From contig JAKZAP010000003.1 of assembly GCA_023053575.1 (NCBI GenBank), forward strand, positions 2,456,561 to 2,520,560: a stretch of DNA of 64,000 nucleotides, in the 5' to 3' direction. How positions within the stretch are numbered: the stretch's first letter is position 1; each line of letters opens with the position of its first letter. Shown piece by piece: positions 22,901 to 30,240 of this stretch. The notes beneath the pieces are model-generated. The model saw nothing but the letters and a program-made list of their open reading frames with translations, had not been told where the DNA came from and made no database searches. The DNA is from Branchinecta lynchi. Taxonomy: Eukaryota; Arthropoda; Branchiopoda; Anostraca; Branchinectidae. The translations under genes were made by a program, and so were the position numbers.

Positions 22901-25506
22901 ATACATGGTTTCTGTTTGACTTACCCCAGGAAGTGATGACGGTGATGGTAAAAAAGTTCGCAAAATCTTTAAAGCACGGTTTTGTAAAATCTGTAATGGT
23001 TTAAGATGAGTTTTAAATGTAGCCAGATATATTAAAGGGCAATAAGTGAGATGGGAATGAACAAGAGCAAAATAAATTAGCCGAAGAATTTCATAAGGAA
23101 AAAAATTCTTGAGCCTATTCATTACTCCCACACCTTGAGCCAATTTAATTCTTAGCCTGTTGGAATGTTCATTATATGATAAATGTTCATCAATATAAAT
23201 TCCAAGGTAACGAGCTGAACTCATTCTATGTATTACAATATTTGTATGAAAGTCCTTAATAGATGTTAGTGTTGGTGCCTTCTTTCCAATCCTACTATAA
23301 TTTTTTATTATAGTAGTTTACAATCCTAATATAATTCGTTTCAGCGTGTCTCCTTACCCCTAAATCAACTACCTCAATAGCTTTAAAAAATATTTTTTGT
23401 TTACCCCTTAATTTTAAACACCTCCCCAACCCCTACATATAAGGCTACAGAGCCCATCTACTAACTCGACCTTTCCCTTGACTCAAAGGAACCTTCCACC
23501 AAGTTTCATCAAAATATCTCGTTCCCTTCGAGAGTTATCGTGCTTACAGACGGAAGGACGGACAACTTTTGCGATGTCATAGGTATCCCTCCACTTACGT
23601 TTTGGGATCACAAAAAGTAGTTCCTGTCTGTAAATTGTCGATTTTTGCTAAAGGATATTTTGTCTTAACTAGATGGACTGACTGACTGAACCTCGAGAGA
23701 TTTATCTTAATGTTCCCTAGAACGAAAAGATTTACTACCAACCTCTCCTTGCTTAATGTGTACGATTTTATGTTCCCCTTTTTCGACGACAAGGAGATCC
23801 ATACTCCCGTTTCTCATGTAGAATAACTCCTCTCCAACTTCAAGGTGATAGTCTTGTCGTACGTTTGGGCCTCCAACAAAGAAGACTTTCAGCTGTCCGT
23901 CATGCCTATCAATGAAAATAATTATGAATTTAAAGGTTTCTTGAAGAGCATATCGTTCCAATTGCTGCATTCCCGTTCATACTTTCAGCTAGAAAAAAAA
24001 AAACAGATCAGTTTCTGTGCATTAAATCTCACAAAGTTTCTCTGTGATGTCCGAAAGTGCTGCCATCTACTGTTTCTACCAAAGACCGCTACCTATTTTT
24101 CGCAGTCTTTACTAACATCAGCAATAGTCATTAGTTGGCTTATGCAGATACCATGGTATCTGATACCACGGTCTAAATTCCTTTTTGCAGTTATCGTGGT
24201 ATCTGGCCAGTTATCGTGGTATCTGAAAAAGTCATCTCACTTTCATCAATTTTTGTCAAATTGGTGGAAAAGAAGTTTGGCACTTAGTGATGTATCAAGG
24301 GGGGGGGGGGGGGGGGGGGCCTGCCCCTAAACATACAAAAATAATCAATTTTTATAGGCTTTTCCCTCTGATCTAAGTCTTCTTTGTACTTGTTTTCCGA
24401 CCGGCAGGCAACCCCCCCCCCCCCAAAGGACCTCCCCCCCCCAAGTAAATTCCTGGATACGGGCCTGCATGTATGTAATTTATTGCCTGTACACCGTTTA
24501 TATTTTTGGGATCCCAAAACGTAAGTGGAGGGTTACCTACCTGTGACATCGCAAAAGTTGTCCGTCTGTTAGCAGGATAACTGTCGAAGGGAATGAGATA
24601 TTTTGATAAAACTTGGTGTGGGGATTCTTTGTGTCGAGGGTAAGATCAAACTCTTAGATGGGCTCTGTAGCTTTACATTTAGGGGTGGGGGTGGGGTTTC
24701 AAATTAAGGGGTAAACAAAATATTTTTAAACAGCTAATATGATAGTCGAGTATGAAGTTAGAAGGCATGCTGAGCACGATGGTGAAAATCATTTTCTCGC
24801 CGGACAAATAGTTCGTCCGGAATCCGGTAAAAACCGGAAAGCTGGTTAAAAGTAAAAGTTTTATTTGAAGTTGTTTGAATGTTGGATTTAGGGATAAGAA
24901 GACATGCTGAACACTTATGTGAAAAGCATTTTTTACCCGGACAACTAGTTCGCTAGTTCTTAAACCGGAAATTTTTTCAAAAGCAAAAGTTTTATTTGAA
25001 GTTGATTCGATGACAGATTTAAGGGTAAGAAGAGAGCTGAGTCTGTAAAGTTAGAGTTTTATTTGAAGTTGATTAGATGTTCTTTGTAGAGATAAGAATA
25101 TACGCTGAAATCGATTCTGAATTTCCTTTTTTTTGCTGGACAATTAGTTCGCTTGGAATTCTGCCGTAACCGAAATATTGGCACAGGTAAGGCAGGAAGT
25201 TTCGGTCAGTATCGTCGAAATAGATATAGCTGGCGAAGATATAGCTAGATAGTCTGGCGAAGACTGGATCTGGCGAAGACAAGATACAGTTGTTTGGATC
25301 AAATATTAGATTTTTGAGATCCCATCGAAACCTTTTGTCTTATTCCTCACTGAACTAAGCAAAAACAGACTCAACTGGTGTCAGCAAAAAAGCTAAAACT
25401 AAATATATTTCTGGAAAACTTACATCATCTTATTGCACACTGGGGGCAAAAAATATTTTTGATTTTCCCTGATCCATTCATCGACGTTGATTTTCACCAC
25501 AGCCAT
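4837..25506 (-). CDS. HAAO: 3-hydroxyanthranilate 3,4-dioxygenase, six exons
   Basis: Joining 25506-25424, 23905-23743, 18403-18297, 14839-14721, 11397-11165 and 4980-4837 gives an unbroken 282-codon frame, close to the ~286 residues of vertebrate HAAO. The cytosolic enzyme opens the ring of 3-hydroxyanthranilate with O2 to aminocarboxymuconate semialdehyde, the quinolinate/NAD precursor. The cupin iron ligands are all present: H48 and E54 in DYHLEVGEE, and H92 in IPHSPQR. The substrate residues R44, R96 and E106 are also kept. The start [11 protein letters not shown] is chosen by family length and its context AACAATGG. All junctions are GT-AG with compatible phases. The introns are filled with transposable elements. 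It is convergent with sulfotransferase 1, and no partner enzymes of the pathway are seen nearby. Confidence 0.96.
5080..8620. repeat. Degenerate tandem array, ~1.1-1.2 kb unit, in HAAO intron 5
   Basis: The block 'TTTTCTCgAACAGGTATsCAATG ... CCTATrTCCCACAGGaAGTTAT' recurs at 5122, 6302 and 7393, each followed by a ~65 bp imperfect hairpin (GAGGTTGATACG ... TATCAACCTCC type) and then a 'GCACTTTTCCTCAA..CTGAAAAGTA' plus AT-rich segment. A second block (GACAGAACATCTTACT ... CAGCATTGA) recurs at 5442, 5702, 6600, 7762 and 7900. A palindromic CTCGCCTTCGGCTCGG block is at ~6205 and ~8485. A25 runs at 7565-7589. The frames are not conserved between units, so it is probably non-coding. Confidence 0.7.
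5655..5695 (-). repeat. Fragment of element E (tail end)
   Basis: AAGACCAAAGGTGTCGATGG followed by GATCCCAAAAATC is the tail of the GGGATCCC-ended repeat described at 24505-25345. Here it is isolated inside the tandem array. Confidence 0.55.
8621..10000. other. HAAO intron 5, nothing recognised
   Basis: AT-rich, without splice-compatible exons that I can match. A repeat-like edge, CAGTGGCGGAGCGTAG, lies at 9396, typical of dispersed elements but with no partner here. Confidence 0.4.
10015..10335. repeat. Cluster of GTATTCGAGAAT motifs in both orientations
   Basis: Six or more copies of a GTATTCGAGAA(TG) 12-mer lie about 20-45 bp apart to 10195. They are followed by inverted forms (TTCTCGAGTATA, TTCTCGGATACA, CGAATACT), giving a fold-back. 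Two further copies lie at 10778 and 10801. Confidence 0.6.
10395..10775. repeat. Dispersed repeat R1, copy 2
   Basis: Best match to the copy at 4430-4790. The minus-strand frame reads [19 protein letters not shown], which superficially resembles a cupin C-terminus but recurs in all R1 copies, so it belongs to the repeat. Confidence 0.65.
10818..11117. mobile_element. MITE with inverted ends beside HAAO exon 5
   Basis: AAGCTGCGTTCTTTGTC at the left pairs with CAACGAACGCAGCTATA at the right. Inside, ACCGGTG, CCACTGGTGA and TCACCAGTC blocks pair with CCGGACACTGGTGAC. It lies 48 bp from the exon 5 donor. Confidence 0.65.
11165..11397 (-). CDS. HAAO: HAAO exon 5
   Basis: Starts after GTGCTATAG and ends at CAACTG/GTAAGT. 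It encodes [28 protein letters not shown] and [10 protein letters not shown], matching the family pattern (LSLFGDTY, DVWLWQL in mammals). It has TIR elements within 50 bp on either side. Confidence 0.94.
11434..11860. mobile_element. MITE family B, near-complete copy
   Basis: Long palindromic ends are built from GGTATCTGATACCACGG and GTAACTGCAAAAACG blocks, around a unique core (AGTCATCCCGAAGGAAAAA ... TGATGAAAGTGAGATGAC). The core is shared with 18590-18975 and, inverted, with 24230-24300. It begins 36 bp upstream of the HAAO exon 5 acceptor. Confidence 0.75.
11861..12942. other. HAAO intron 4, nothing recognised
   Basis: Contains a GC-rich patch at 12280-12400 and C-rich tracts near 12890. 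I find no exon or repeat partner. Confidence 0.4.
12943..13045 (-). ncRNA. Hammerhead-ribozyme-like motif, copy 1 (core intact)
   Basis: On the minus strand, CAGC, then CTGACGA, then a GGACCC/GGGCC stem with a TTGCCAAGAA loop, then GAAA, then a short segment ending TA before GCTG. This fits a type I hammerhead: stem I CAGC/GCTG, both core boxes and a G-C pair at the base of stem II. Stem III is very short, as in hammerheads of Penelope-like elements. The element tail TATCCGTTGTAAACATTG follows. Activity is inference. Confidence 0.5.
13046..13158. repeat. Copied segment of intron 4
   Basis: AACGATTGTTAAGTTTGT, AATATGAATAGCAAGATCCC and GATTCCGACAGGTTTCCAGC occur in the same order and orientation at 14505-14609, 1.4 kb away. 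The copy is trapped between the two inverted hammerhead-like motifs. Confidence 0.75.
13160..13262 (+). ncRNA. Hammerhead-ribozyme-like motif, copy 2 (core mutated)
   Basis: Inverted relative to copy 1 and otherwise nearly identical from GACAGC to AACATTGTTTGAAT. The first core box reads CTTACGA rather than CTGACGA, which changes the invariant G5 and should abolish cleavage. Confidence 0.5.
13270..13890 (+). mobile_element. LINE family F, 3' end
   Basis: A frame across 13420-13610 reads [20 protein letters not shown], then [14 protein letters not shown] and a stop at 13609-13611. This is the WN.L....F..L pattern that closes many CR1/Jockey-like LINE polymerases. A 3' UTR and a (CTA)n run at 13848-13882 follow. 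5'-truncated. Confidence 0.6.
14269..14538. mobile_element. Harbinger-like MITE with TAA target duplication
   Basis: Ends are GGTTGCGTTCTGGAAT and TTGTGGAACACAACC, flanked on both sides by TAA. The interior has inverted AACGATCGTTAAC and TAACTATTTTGTAACGAT blocks. The 3-bp TWA duplication is typical of PIF/Harbinger MITEs. Its right end plus flank was copied to 13046-13158. Confidence 0.7.
14721..14839 (-). CDS. HAAO: HAAO exon 4
   Basis: A T-rich acceptor ends in TTTTAG; the donor is ACAG/GTTGGT. It encodes [18 protein letters not shown] and [14 protein letters not shown], the conserved RYY..LFEKWF region that starts the second cupin-like half. Confidence 0.95.
15045..16240. repeat. GATGAAACTTGG satellite-like repeat (family 2), copy 1
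   Basis: ATGAAACTTGG-type cores at 15079, 15242, 15390, 15633, 15816 and 15950 mark units that alternate with GACCATNTGGGG(T)GGAGTGGAG and GAACGGGTNATCGNAT blocks. The run is broken by T/G homopolymers at 15471-15498 and G runs at 15570-15590, and by a fold-back from 16030. It ends near AAGTGCCATATGAGCTTACA at 16220. Confidence 0.75.
16030..16830. repeat. Fold-back element with ~125 bp arms
   Basis: 16045-16165 (TTTTCATGATCCCTATGAGC ... TCTAGCTCCCTTAG) is the inverted complement of 16692-16815 (CTAAGGGAGCTAGAATTCAT ... GCTCATGGGGATCATGAAAA). The 530 bp between is unassigned. Confidence 0.75.
17030..17245. repeat. Reverse family 2 fragment and ATCGAT-rich stretch
   Basis: CTGCCAAGTTTCATTCTTAG at 17046 is a reversed family 2 core. 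From 17157 to 17245, ATCGAT/ATATCGATAT is repeated about seven times in mixed spacing. Such TATCGATA words match the DRE consensus of insects, but here they are intronic and probably just a degenerate repeat. Confidence 0.5.
17540..18235. mobile_element. Fold-back MITE family C, composite of partial copies
   Basis: CTATATAGACTTACTATAGG at 17544 is inverted at 17951 and again at 18165. Between them AACTGGCTGGTACCGAGTAT, GGCCCATTC and ACAACGGGTTTTAGCT blocks recur in both orientations, as in the cleaner copy at 19844-20375. Two adjacent right halves suggest nested or rearranged insertion. Confidence 0.65.
18297..18403 (-). CDS. HAAO: HAAO exon 3 (His92, Arg96, Glu106)
   Basis: The acceptor is GGTTCTAG and the donor CTCAG/GTATAG. 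Its 107 bases encode [20 protein letters not shown] and [22 protein letters not shown] holds the third iron ligand. Confidence 0.95.
18590..18975. mobile_element. MITE family B, second near-complete copy
   Basis: Same palindromic ends and central core as 11434-11860 (AAGTCATCCCAAAAGAAAAA ... TGATGAAAGTGAGGTGAC). Confidence 0.75.
19180..19330 (-). mobile_element. LINE family A, very short 3' end
   Basis: A (TAAG)n tail, then TAATTTATTTATGACCCGCC and the ORF end near AATCTTCGGTCAGGAAACAG, as at 1459-1600. Confidence 0.7.
19331..19690. other. HAAO intron 2, nothing recognised
   Basis: Two similar phrases (GCACCGCAGGCGAAATTGTT, CAGCGCCGCAGGCGG) suggest an old ~280 bp duplication. I see no coding sequence. 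Confidence 0.35.
19691..20465. repeat. Dispersed repeat H, copy 1, split by a fold-back element
   Basis: The GATACTCTTGATGACTATCT ... TCGCTGGCGTGTTTTAGACT block matches 26492-26710 (uninterrupted) and 62426-62870. This copy is interrupted by the insertion at 19844-20375. Confidence 0.75.
19844..20375. mobile_element. Fold-back MITE family C inserted in repeat H
   Basis: Ends AGGACCATTCACAACGGG and CCGCTGTGAATGGGCCT are inverted for ~200 bp. TGA flanks both sides (19841-19843, 20376-20378). The empty site is visible in the repeat H copy at 26492-26710. Confidence 0.8.
20466..21586. other. HAAO intron 2, nothing recognised
   Basis: No exon with suitable splice sites or recognisable repeat was found. 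The minus-strand peptide [16 protein letters not shown] near 21090 resembles the IPHSP region only by chance; the true exon is at 18297-18403. Confidence 0.4.
21587..23615 (-). repeat. Element E copy 1 (reversed), split by a LINE
   Basis: The tail AAGACCAAAGGTTTCGATGA is at 21584-21603 and the head CCACTTACGTTTTGGGATC at 23590. The body holds ~135 bp sub-repeats (TTTCCGGTTT..GCCGGATTCCGG..CTTGTCCGGCGAGAAAAT). A 5'-truncated LINE at 22232-23320 interrupts it. The head is 128 bp from HAAO exon 2. Confidence 0.7.
22232..23320 (-). mobile_element. LINE family C, polymerase C-terminus, (CCTTGAA)n tail
   Basis: An open frame of over 215 codons (23224 down to 22577, extendable to ~23300) reads [51 protein letters not shown] and ends [12 protein letters not shown]. 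This is the post-palm 'YLGI.ID..L....H' region of CR1/Jockey-type reverse transcriptases. It ends in a heptamer tail at 22232-22266. It lies in HAAO intron 2, same strand as the host gene. The catalytic palm is missing. Confidence 0.85.
23743..23905 (-). CDS. HAAO: HAAO exon 2 (iron ligands His48, Glu54)
   Basis: The acceptor is TTGATAG before GCATGACGG and the donor is GGAGAG/GTTGGT. It encodes [20 protein letters not shown] and on to KQGE. R44, H48 and E54 lie here. The GTTGGT donor is weak, but it is the only one giving phase 0 into IFLLPG of exon 3. Confidence 0.95.
24075..24300. mobile_element. MITE family B, partial inverted copy
   Basis: CCATGGTATCTGATACCACG at 24151 and the reversed core GTCATCTCACTTTCATCAA at 24231, then cut by a G-rich element at 24299. 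Confidence 0.65.
24299..24475. mobile_element. G/C-tract MITE (family P), copy 1
   Basis: Bounded by a G21 run and by C-runs, ending TTCCTGGATACGGGCCTG. AATTTTTATAGGCTTTTCCC inside matches the copy at 34312-34504, where both CAGGCCCGTATCCAGGA-like ends are visible. Confidence 0.65.
24505..25345 (+). repeat. Element E copy 2, uninterrupted reference copy
   Basis: The head TTTTTGGGATCCCAAAACG, then GTAAGTGGAGGG, GTTGTCCGTCTG and TTTTGATAAAACTTGGTGT. Next comes a T-rich/G-rich block and three to four ~135 bp sub-repeats (AGACATGCTGAACAC ... CCGGACAACTAGTTCG). The tail is GAGATCCCATCGAAACC TTTTGTCTT. The GGGATCCC palindrome lies near both ends. No open frame spans it. It fills most of HAAO intron 1. 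Confidence 0.75.
25424..25506 (-). CDS. HAAO: HAAO exon 1
   Basis: Encodes [15 protein letters not shown] through PPVCNKM and leaves in phase 2 at ATGAT/GTAAGT. An upstream in-frame extension with another ATG exists (25617), but family N-termini begin at about this methionine. Confidence 0.93.
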
Positions 25507-25640
25507 TGTTAGCCACGGAGTTTGGCATGCGACTAGCCAAAGAATGCGACTAGCAAGACGGACCTGTAATGCATTCTGCCAGGCAGCATTATCACGATTC
25601 AAATAAGGTGTTGGCAACTGACATTGAAAGTAGGTACTTA
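25507..25640 (-). promoter_or_regulatory. HAAO: HAAO 5' UTR / proximal promoter
   Basis: Only 134 bp separate the chosen ATG from the end of a Harbinger-like MITE. I see no convincing TATA box; on the minus strand TATTTGAATCG lies at about 25600. The transcription start may lie in the MITE or an upstream exon. Confidence 0.35.
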
Positions 25641-26285
25641 GGGTTCGTTCCAGCTTCGTAGTTGCTTCGGAGTAACTACCTGTGACGTCAGAAATTAACT
25701 ACTACCTGGAACGTTCGAAGTTACTACGGGACGAGATAACGCGTGTTTCTTGAATGCAAGAAGAGATGTGGGACTGTATGGGGAAGGACGAACAGAAAAA
25801 GATAGTTTGTTTTTGCTGCAAAAGAACGGCTTGATATTTATTTTGAAACAGATTCTTCAAGTGAAGGAGAAGAGGAGCTAATGCTTCAGGCTAGTTAATG
25901 GAGCCGTGACTGATTATGCCCGTTAATTCTCTGTCTCTATTCCGGTTGTGTCTTTTTGGTCGCTAAATCCATGTTTTCACTATACAGGCGTTTGAGATTC
26001 ATTCCTGCCACAGTCCCAATCAAGTAACCAGACCGACCGGTAAACCATCAACGAGGTTTACAAGAAGTTATTTTTGAGGGTTAATCACATTTGAAGAGAA
26101 GCTAAAGGCCAAGAACAGCAGAAAATCACTCTATTTTAGCAATTACACCTTCTCTCATCACTCAAAAAGTTACTTCGAAGTAACGATCTTCCTTGTGCTC
26201 CCCGTAACTTTTTGACAAGCTGGAACGGCGAAAGTGACTGAAAAGTAACTATTTAGTAACTTTCGGGCCGAGCTGGAACGAACCC
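25641..26285. mobile_element. Harbinger-like MITE abutting the HAAO 5' region
   Basis: Perfect ends GGGTTCGTTCCAGCT and AGCTGGAACGAACCC are flanked by TTA on each side (25638-25640, 26286-26288). Subterminal GTAACT/AGTTAC words are repeated in both orientations. The TTA duplication and G-rich TIR fit PIF/Harbinger. Confidence 0.85.
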
Positions 26286-26288
26286 TTA

Positions 26289-26491
26289 GCATTTAGTATG
26301 AAACTGAGGTGCAAACATAAATGGGCAGATTTTCGAAAGATACTAGCCTACATATAATAATACTCATACATTCTCATCAGCTTATTTGTGGTAAACCCGT
26401 TCACCACTTAAACTGAGAATCAGAACATAAGCACTTTGAATGCAAGAGACCCGGACAAAAATACCGGCTCACATGACTTGCTGCATCCGAA
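26289..26491. other. Unassigned spacer
   Basis: Nothing recognised. Confidence 0.4.
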
Positions 26492-26715
26492 GCTGATACT
26501 CTTGATGACTATCTCTCCTTGCCGATGCAAAATCTCCGGTCTCTCCGGGTATCTACCGGAAGAAAGGCAGAAGTGGTGTCCAAGCTGCTCCCAAAGATCG
26601 CGATGATTGATTGACACAGGATTTGAGTCGTTGAGTTTGAGTACGGACACGCTTAGTACTTCTTCCTGAGGATCGCTGGCGTGTTTTGGACTTAGTCAGA
26701 TAGCGTAATCAAAAG
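26492..26715. repeat. Dispersed repeat H, copy 2, empty site
   Basis: Uninterrupted GATACTCTTGATGACTATCT ... CGCTGGCGTGTTTTGGACT. The minus-strand frame reads [16 protein letters not shown] and [15 protein letters not shown], partly kept in the other two copies, so it may derive from a coding sequence I do not recognise. Confidence 0.7.
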
Positions 26716-27064
26716 CTTGACTCATAAGAGTATCACAATTTCTGAAAGAAATGTGCATTTTGTTTGACACCTCGACTTTTTTTTGCGCATTCCACTGAGC
26801 AATGCGCAAGATGCGAATGATTGATAAGTATTAATAATCTCCAAGAATATTTTTCAGAACGTTTCATTAATTGTTGGATCACAGTTTTGGAACTAAGTTT
26901 AATCGGAAATTATAAGGCTTCAAACTGTTTTTTGTACCAAATCAAAGTAAAATACATGTTTTTGGGGGCGGTACTCCGTAACTTCAGTAAAGTAAATGAA
27001 AAAGTACTTTTTCCGACCTAAAAAGTGCTATTTATATGAAAAGGTCCACTGTTAAAAGTCTTTT
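26716..27064. other. Unassigned AT-rich spacer
   Basis: Nothing recognised. Confidence 0.4.
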
Positions 27065-27540
27065 GCCGTCCTTTGCCGATTTGCTATCCCTCCTCGAGTT
27101 TTAAAAGCAATCTACTGTACATACATTTGTCCCTGCGTGGAATATGCGTGTCCTGTATGGCATTCCGGACTGACAGTAGAACAGACAGAAAGACTTGAGT
27201 CTATCCAGAAGAGGTCGTGAAAAGTGATGCTTGTTCCGGATTATATTTCCTGTGAGGATGCTCTGGTCAAGCTTCAGTTGCAGACCTTTGCGGATAGGAG
27301 ACATCAACTGACGATGAACTTTGGGAAAAAATGTTTAACTTCTGACCGCCACCGGACTTTCAAGACTCCAGACCAGACCAGACCGAACACAAGGCGAAGA
27401 CTAGCTAACATTGACACGCCACGGCTTCTTCAGACCCCCATAAACTCAACCGAAAGGTATTTATCTTCTTTTGTGCCTTATTTTATTCGTAACTTCACTG
27501 TCAGAATATCAATCAGCCGTGATTTGTAATTTGTTATGTT
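27065..27540 (+). mobile_element. LINE family G, polymerase C-terminal fragment
   Basis: The frame reads CPVWHSGLTVEQTERLESIQ KR, a stop, then DALVKLQLQTFADRRHQL and NFGKKCLTSDRHR. The order W...LT..Q...LE.IQKR then L..RR..L...F is diagnostic of CR1/L2-like LINE C-termini. It contains one stop and is truncated at both ends. Confidence 0.75.
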
Positions 27541-27859
27541 GAAGATCCGCAGCTAGCAGTTGTAAATGCTATTAAGGAAATGAATGAGTTATGTATGTTT
27601 TCAGCAGGTTTTCAGAGAAAAAGTGTCTTGGTGTCACCCATAGGCAAAAAGTTTCAAAAAACACCAATAGTGTCACGCTTGGCAACACTGACTGGTCAGC
27701 TTACCCGACGAAAATAGGAAAAAGGCTATCGAGGAATCTAATATTGCGAGAATTTTCGCATGAGACGTTCGCCTTTCAAGCACACCTCGCACTATTTACA
27801 GTTTATTTTCCAATAGTCAAAACTATTTGAATATTCTAATTTAGGTTCTGCTTTTAACA
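27541..27859. other. Unassigned spacer
   Basis: Nothing recognised. Confidence 0.35.
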
Positions 27860-28125
27860 GGTTTTACATGGCTTGCGCAGTTTTAAGTCTTTGCCCAGGC
27901 CCATTGACTCTTAGCAACTCGGCAAAATTCAGATAACTGTTTATATGCATCAATAGCTTTATATGCGAACACTCATCGGGAGTATAATGCGCATGGAAAA
28001 TGGTGAATCGTGGCAACTGTAGAAATTAGTGAAGTTTCCTTAGCGGGCTTCGAATGTTACAGATAAAATGTGGGTCTCTGAGCTTAATAAGCTAATCCAA
28101 TTCTGGAAGTTGGTTGCACTGGCTT
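27860..28125. repeat. Dispersed repeat R1, copy 3 (inverted)
   Basis: GCGCAGTTTTAAGTCTTTGC, AAATGGTGAATCGTGGCAAC and GGTCTCTGAGCTTAATAAGC align with 29930-30240 and, reversed, with 4430-4790. The plus-strand frame has AVLSL and GPLTLSN. Confidence 0.6.
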
Positions 28126-28314
28126 TCTAGAAACAAAGGGTCCTTGAAGACTAAATTGTCGGCGTTGGAGAACTGTTCAGAACCTGTAAGTCACTGTTGC
28201 TACTATATGCAACTTTCTTGATTGCAGACAATTTCTTGTGGCAAACTTTGGAACCTTCATGATCTAATTTTGTTGCGAGAGCAACACTTTGGTTTTGTCC
28301 TCGTTTTTGTTGTT

Positions 28315-29548
28315 GTTTTTGGGATCCCAAAACGTAAGTAAGTAAGTAATTAGGTAATTTATTTATGACCCGCCATTTTGAAAAGGCGGAGTAAATGAAG
28401 AAAATAAACAAAACACATAAACACACAGAAAAAGACACTTAATTTCCAATCTTCGGTCAGGAAGCATTGGACGACGTCGTGCGCTGGTTAGGCCCTATTG
28501 TCTATAATTTTTGAAAATGATGAGGAAACATCCAAAAGGATAACACTTGCATCTTGAATTTTGAATTTCTCCGTCAATGTATGGTTATGACATAATTTCG
28601 ACAAGTGGAGCAGGTGCTTTGCATGTTTAAAATAACATGATCTCATCTCCTTAATCTCCTTCGTGGAGGAATACCTTTGAAATCACAAAGTTTGTCCGTC
28701 TGTCCGTCCGTCCGTCCGTCTGTCGGTCTGTCAGCATGATAACTGTCGAAGGGAATACAATGTTTTGATGAAACTTGGTGTGAGTGTTCTTTGCGTCAAG
28801 GGTAAGCTCAAGTTCGTAGATGGGCTCTGTAGCCCTACATTTAGGGGTGGGGGAGGGGCTTCAAGTTAAGGGGCAAACTAAATATTTTTAAACAACTAGA
28901 GCGATAGTCAGTTAACAGTCAGTAAGAAGAAATTCTGAACACGACGTTGAAAACCACTTTTTTGCCGGATAAGTAGTTCGTCCGGAATCCGTCAAAAACC
29001 GGAAAGTTGGTTAAAATTAAAAGTTTTATTTGAAGTCGATTAAATGTTCGATTATCGGATAGAAGACATGCTGAACACGATGATGAAAACCATTGTCGGA
29101 CAACTAGTTTGCCCGGAATCCGGTGAAACCGGAAAAACTTGTTAAAAGCGAAAGTTTTATTGAAGTTGATTAGATGACAGATTTAGGGCTGATTCTGTAT
29201 ATGACAATCATTTTTTACTGGACATATAATTCTTATACTTAAAGTTTTATTTGTTTTATTAGATGTTATTTATAGGGATAAGGAGATACGCTGAATTCGT
29301 TTCTGAATTGTTCTTTTATTGCTGGACAAGTAGTTCGCTCGGAATTCGGCCGAAACTGGAAATTTGGCAGAAGTAAAGCAGGAAGTTTCGGTCAGTATCG
29401 TCAAAATAGATATGGCTTATAGAGGTATATCTGAACTTGGTTTTCTCAGAGGATGAGCGTGGCGAAGACTGGATCTGGCGAAGACAAGTCCCTATTGTCT
29501 GGATCAAATATTAGGTTTTTGGGATCCCATCGAAACCTTAGGTCTTGT
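28315..29548 (+). repeat. Element E copy 3, split by LINE A
   Basis: The head GGGATCCCAAAACGTAAG at 28321 is interrupted by LINE A at 28334, then resumes as GTGGAGGAATACCTTTGAAA at 28673. The tail GGGATCCCATCGAAACCTTA is at 29521. The interior has a TCCGTCTGTC microsatellite and ~135 bp sub-repeats. Confidence 0.8.
28334..28672 (-). mobile_element. LINE family A, 3' end, inside element E
   Basis: A (GTAA)n tail, TTTATTTATGACCCGCCATT and the ORF end near CAATCTTCGGTCAGGAAGCA. Breakpoints are exact because the host element is known uninterrupted at 24505. Confidence 0.8.
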
Positions 29549-29929
29549 TTTCGTATACCGCCGATGTCATCTCATTCCTGGAAACTGGTTAGGATCTATC
29601 CTGTGGACTGATGAATAAGACGTTACATCTTGGAAAGCTCTGTCTGGGGCCAAAAAGCATTTTTTTTGCTTGTGGTGTGCGAAGTGAGTGGATGTATGTA
29701 GCCGATGTCAGCGAGGACTATTTGAAGTTGTGCAGCCAAGCTTTGGTTTCATCAAACCATGATTTTACTTTCGATTGGAAAGCTTCGTTCTAGCAAGCAA
29801 GCAGGCAGTCACCAGTTTCAAATTGAAGATGGACTAAAATCTTTAAAGCACACCTCTCACTACCTACTGTTTATGTTTCAGTGTTCTTAGCTATCTGAAA
29901 AACGTAAAACTAAACTCTACTTTTAAGAA
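29549..29929. other. Unassigned spacer
   Basis: Open plus frame 29611-29793 (LGKLCLGPKSIFFACG) without family match. No splice or repeat evidence. Confidence 0.35.
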
Positions 29930-30240
29930 AATATCCACGGTTTTGCTGTTTTAAGCCTTTTCTCAGGTCCATGGACTTCTAGCAAGAACTCGGCAAATTT
30001 CAGACAATCGGTTGTACACATCGGCAAATTTCAGACAATCGGTTGTAGGCATCAATAGCATGATACGTGGGCACTCGTTATGCACCTGGAAAATAGTGAA
30101 TCGTGGCAAGTGCAAAGATCAGTAAGGTGTCGTTTGTGGGTATAGGACGTATGAAATTTGGGTCTCCGGGTATAAAAATTTAGCGAATGCAGTTACGGAA
30201 GTAGGCTACATTGGCGTTGTAGGTACAACGGGTCATTTCA
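29930..30240. repeat. Dispersed repeat R1, copy 4 (inverted)
   Basis: Aligns with 27860-28125. It includes a 32-bp tandem duplication of CTCGGCAAATTTCAGACAAT-type sequence at 29990-30050. Confidence 0.6.

Noticed and set aside
23845..24330. 161-codon plus-strand frame
   Set aside because: Antisense shadow of HAAO exon 2 running into a MITE.
29600..29800. Possible duplicated HAAO exon 1 region
   Set aside because: Similarity is limited to an A/T-run around GGGGCCAAAAAGCATTTTTT; no conserved reading frame.
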